Below are positions 20,424 through 23,006 of a stretch of DNA of 23,006 nt, in pieces. Numbering within the stretch: the stretch's first letter is position 1; the number at the start of each line of letters is the position of its first letter. This stretch comes from Elysia marginata (lineage: Eukaryota > Mollusca > Gastropoda > Plakobranchidae). The stretch spans positions 45,174 through 68,179 of the forward strand of contig BMAT01007879.1 of the NCBI GenBank assembly GCA_019649035.1, written 5' to 3'. Made by a program: the position numbers and the translations under genes. A model generated the notes under the pieces. That model did no database searches. It was not told where the DNA came from and saw nothing but the letters and a program-made list of their open reading frames with translations.

Positions 20424-20584
20424 CAGTGGAATCTTGATAAAGTCACAACCTTAGGACCAAAAAAATGTGTTGACTTTAAGCAAGAGTTGACTTTAACCAT
20501 TATAAATATATAAAGAAACACAAAATGGGACTGTGAAATAGTTTTGACTTTAAGCAAGAGTTTCCCTTTAAGTGGATTCCACTG
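20424..20584. mobile_element. 161-bp pogo/Tigger-like MITE with TA target duplication
   Basis: Bordered by TA at 20422-20423 and 20585-20586. The termini are CAGTGGAATC and its exact reverse complement GATTCCACTG, with the inner positions still partly matching (TAAAG on both sides). CAGTGGAA-type ends followed by a T-rich GATAAAGT/GACTTTA motif resemble pogo/Tigger termini (established pattern, recalled). Internally the 19-mer TTGACTTTAAGCAAGAGTT occurs twice in direct orientation (20470-20488, 20544-20562). No coding capacity. Confidence 0.82.
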
Positions 20585-21987
20585 TATACCGTTTGTTTGC
20601 TCCTACAAGGTAATTCTAGCTATAGGTTTATCTTAATCCAAGAGTAGAGTGCAAAATATGAGACAGAATTTAAAAAAAAAAAAAAGAAAAACGCCACACA
20701 CATGCAGTAAAAATTATTTTCATCCTTAAAACTGATACATTTTTCTTTGAAAATTCTGTTAGCATCAATTATACTACTTCATAGAACATGGAAAATGTAA
20801 ATTTTTAGTGTGAATTTCATATTTACAGAACAAGAAATAACAAATATATGAAAACTTAGAAACTTATAAGGCCTAAATCATAGGAGTGCTTGTGAGAATA
20901 ATCAGCATTCATTATAAAGCACATTAATCACACTTCAAGCTCTTAAGGAAAAAAAAATTAAGGAATCACATGTTCCATATGAAAAAAAGGAATTGAGATA
21001 CAAAAACTGCTATAACCATTATGTACATTTACTATATGTATTTTCACTGGATAAGGACAGCGACCTAAGGGGGACCTGCTTTCCGAAATTTTTATTAAGA
21101 CCATTTCATGATTAAAATAGCTTGTAAAAACAATCATAAATGTTGAAATTTCAATTTTTAGGGAACAATTCCCCCCCACCCCCCCTTCAAGCAAACCAGA
21201 AGCAGATGACCATAAGCAGTATTTGCATCTCAGCCCTTCCCATAGCAGTGAAATCTTTTAGGACTGACTAGACTACTTTTCATCACAGTCAGCCTTAAAT
21301 AAAAAAACTGTGCAATTGTAGAAGGCAAAAAATAAGTTAAAGACTATAATCTAGTGTTGAGAGACTTAAAAACCAACTTCTGCATAACCCCTAAGCAAGA
21401 GGAAAAAATAACAAAAAAGTTGCCAAATGAAAATATAATGTATAAATTGCAAAAACTTTCCAAGGAGGTAAAATAGCATATATGTTGTAAATATAACGCT
21501 AGTGTTAAAAATTTGTCTACTTATAATGATACACCACATGCAAAAAACTTGATAAAAAATAAAAAGAAGAGAAACAACTCTACACGGCCACTTAAGATTT
21601 TTTCAATATGTACATTACCATGTACAACAACAATACAAAAACTTCACATGTATTTTTACCCAATAAAGGCTACAAATAAAAAAAAACCAAACATTTAATC
21701 GTCTAAACTTTCCTGGTCTGTGAAATGGCTTAGATGTTTTCTTCTACCACAGATGATTTTCAAAGACTTTTAGAAAAAACATGTGTCAACCTAATGGTGT
21801 TTATGTACAAAGTATGAGATTCAAGTAAGGTTCACCCTTGGCAAGGATATTGCATGGTAGAGCACATCTTAGTAAAAAAACCCAATAGCATCAGCATCCT
21901 AAAAAGTGAGTATTTGCTTGCATCATAATGCTGAGTGGCTGTTTCTTTGCTCTTTTACAAAGTCAAGTGACCCATGTAGTAAAAAAT

Positions 21988-22220
21988 CTGAATTAGTTAT
22001 TATGGAGTTCAGAAAATTGCTATCCTTATTTCATATGAAAACTTCATGTAGTTCAGGAAAGTAGGTACAAATAATTTTTAATAAGTTGAAGGACACAATA
22101 AACCTGAATTATTTATTTCAGAGTTTTAAAAAATTACTATTCTTATTTCATATAAAAACTTTATGTAATTCAGGATAGTAGTTACAAACAATTTTTAACA
22201 AATTGAAGGATTAAATAAAC
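21988..22220. repeat. Two-copy tandem duplication, unit about 116 bp
   Basis: The unit beginning CTGAATTA at 21988 recurs at 22104. Both contain CTTATTTCATAT.AAAAC, AT.TTCAGGA.AGTA, ACAAA.AATTTTTAA.AA and end in AATAAAC. By eye the copies are roughly 80% identical with almost no length change. It is non-coding. Confidence 0.9.
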
Positions 22221-23006
22221 CTCTACTTACCCTTACAGTCATTGAAGGAAACTTTTAGATATGCACAGTCAGTTAATTTGGTTCTCTTCAAGAGCATTGC
22301 TTGATTAGATCTGTCACTTATTTTGGGTTCTGTCTAGCGCTCATAAAGGTTTATAATAAGGTACTGAAATTGTAAAACTTTTTACTGTATGTAAACAAAA
22401 AACTAATTGTACATTTCTTGGGAAGATAACAAGTATAACTATAGGACATAAACACTAGTAAAGTTTAACTTTTGAACTGACCCTTTATTTTGGTATTTTC
22501 TGTTTAATGAACTCTAAAAGTAAGTTTCATCTTATATTTGTTTCTTTAAGATCATTATCTCTAAAGATTACAGTTTCTTATATTCATTGATTCAATCAGT
22601 TGTTCTGACAATCAGAGTTTTAAAGGCCACTTGGGAAAACATTTTGAAATGAATTAGGAAAAGTTCCATTACAAATCTTCTCAAGTCATTGAAGCACAAG
22701 TATGCTTTATACTTCATCACAAAATTCAAAACCATGCACTTTGACTTATTTTCTCACTACAAGAAAACAAAAACATGAAAGGCAATTAGAGAGTGAAGAC
22801 AAAAAATTGTTAGTTATACCTACACAGTTATTTTTTCTCCCTTTTCAAACAAAAAAAAAAGACTGACAAAAAATCTTGACTCTTCATTGTACATAGTTAT
22901 AAAGTAAAATATACAGACAGAATGCAAGGATTAAAAGTGGGACACAAGTATCTTTAAATCCTAATCACAATAACCTACTTCTACCATGTAAAAGGGGTGA
23001 GCAGTG

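Larger units (their letters stand above)
16116..23006. other. CpG-poor non-coding DNA without recognisable gene
   Basis: About 6.9 kb, AT-rich, no open frame with recognisable content on either strand. Apart from two short inverted-repeat elements and one 116-bp tandem duplication it appears unique. CpG is strongly depleted and no trinucleotide microsatellite is present, unlike the left two thirds of the window. It could be intergenic, an extended 3' UTR of the LAMP5-like gene, or intron/UTR of a neighbour on either strand. A C7-A-C7 run is at 21171-21185. Confidence 0.6.

Noticed and set aside
20258..20557. 99-codon minus-strand open frame
   Set aside because: It overlaps most of the pogo-like MITE and reads through its repeats; no coding signature.

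Overview
This is eukaryotic, spliced nuclear DNA from an AT-rich, microsatellite-rich animal genome. The one gene I can reconstruct, intron sizes of 0.7 to 3.7 kb, abundant trinucleotide microsatellites and repeated TAGGCCTA octamers would fit a lophotrochozoan such as a gastropod mollusc. The taxon is inference; nothing here fixes it.

The window holds one confident gene on the + strand, split into seven coding exons between 3603 and 15826. Joining them gives an open frame of 864 nt (287 residues plus stop), with canonical GT/AG ends and matching phases at every junction. The product is a type I membrane glycoprotein of the LAMP family with one lumenal LAMP domain: signal peptide, short N-glycosylated stem, four-cysteine LAMP domain, one membrane segment and a short basic tail ending in the endosomal sorting motif YRAM. 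Single-domain architecture, length, cysteine spacing and several local motifs place it closest to LAMP5/BAD-LAMP, the relative of C. elegans UNC-46. UNC-46 sorts the vesicular GABA transporter to synaptic vesicles.

Layout. 1-3602: upstream DNA with GAA, CT and TAA microsatellites, a tandemly duplicated CT-rich block, and possibly a 5' UTR exon from about 3320. 3603-15826: the LAMP5-like gene. Its introns carry microsatellites (ATC, TTA, ACT, GAA), a 219-bp near-perfect palindrome flanked by TA (5042-5260), one copy of a short inverted-repeat element (6791-6899) and a diverged local duplication (3991-4235). 15827 to about 16115: 3' UTR with an AATAAA at 16089. About 16116-23006: no coding sequence seen. 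This part contains a second copy of the short inverted-repeat element (17567-17678), a 161-bp pogo/Tigger-like MITE with a TA duplication (20424-20584) and a 116-bp tandem duplication (21988-22220).

The main large-scale signal is a composition change at about 16.1 kb, where the LAMP5-like transcript probably ends. To the left CpG is near its expected frequency and microsatellites are frequent. To the right CpG is strongly depleted (one CpG between 21702 and 23006) and trinucleotide microsatellites are absent. In invertebrates with mosaic methylation this would fit a germline-methylated neighbouring transcription unit, but no exon of it is recognisable here. I found no system that I would call wholly new.
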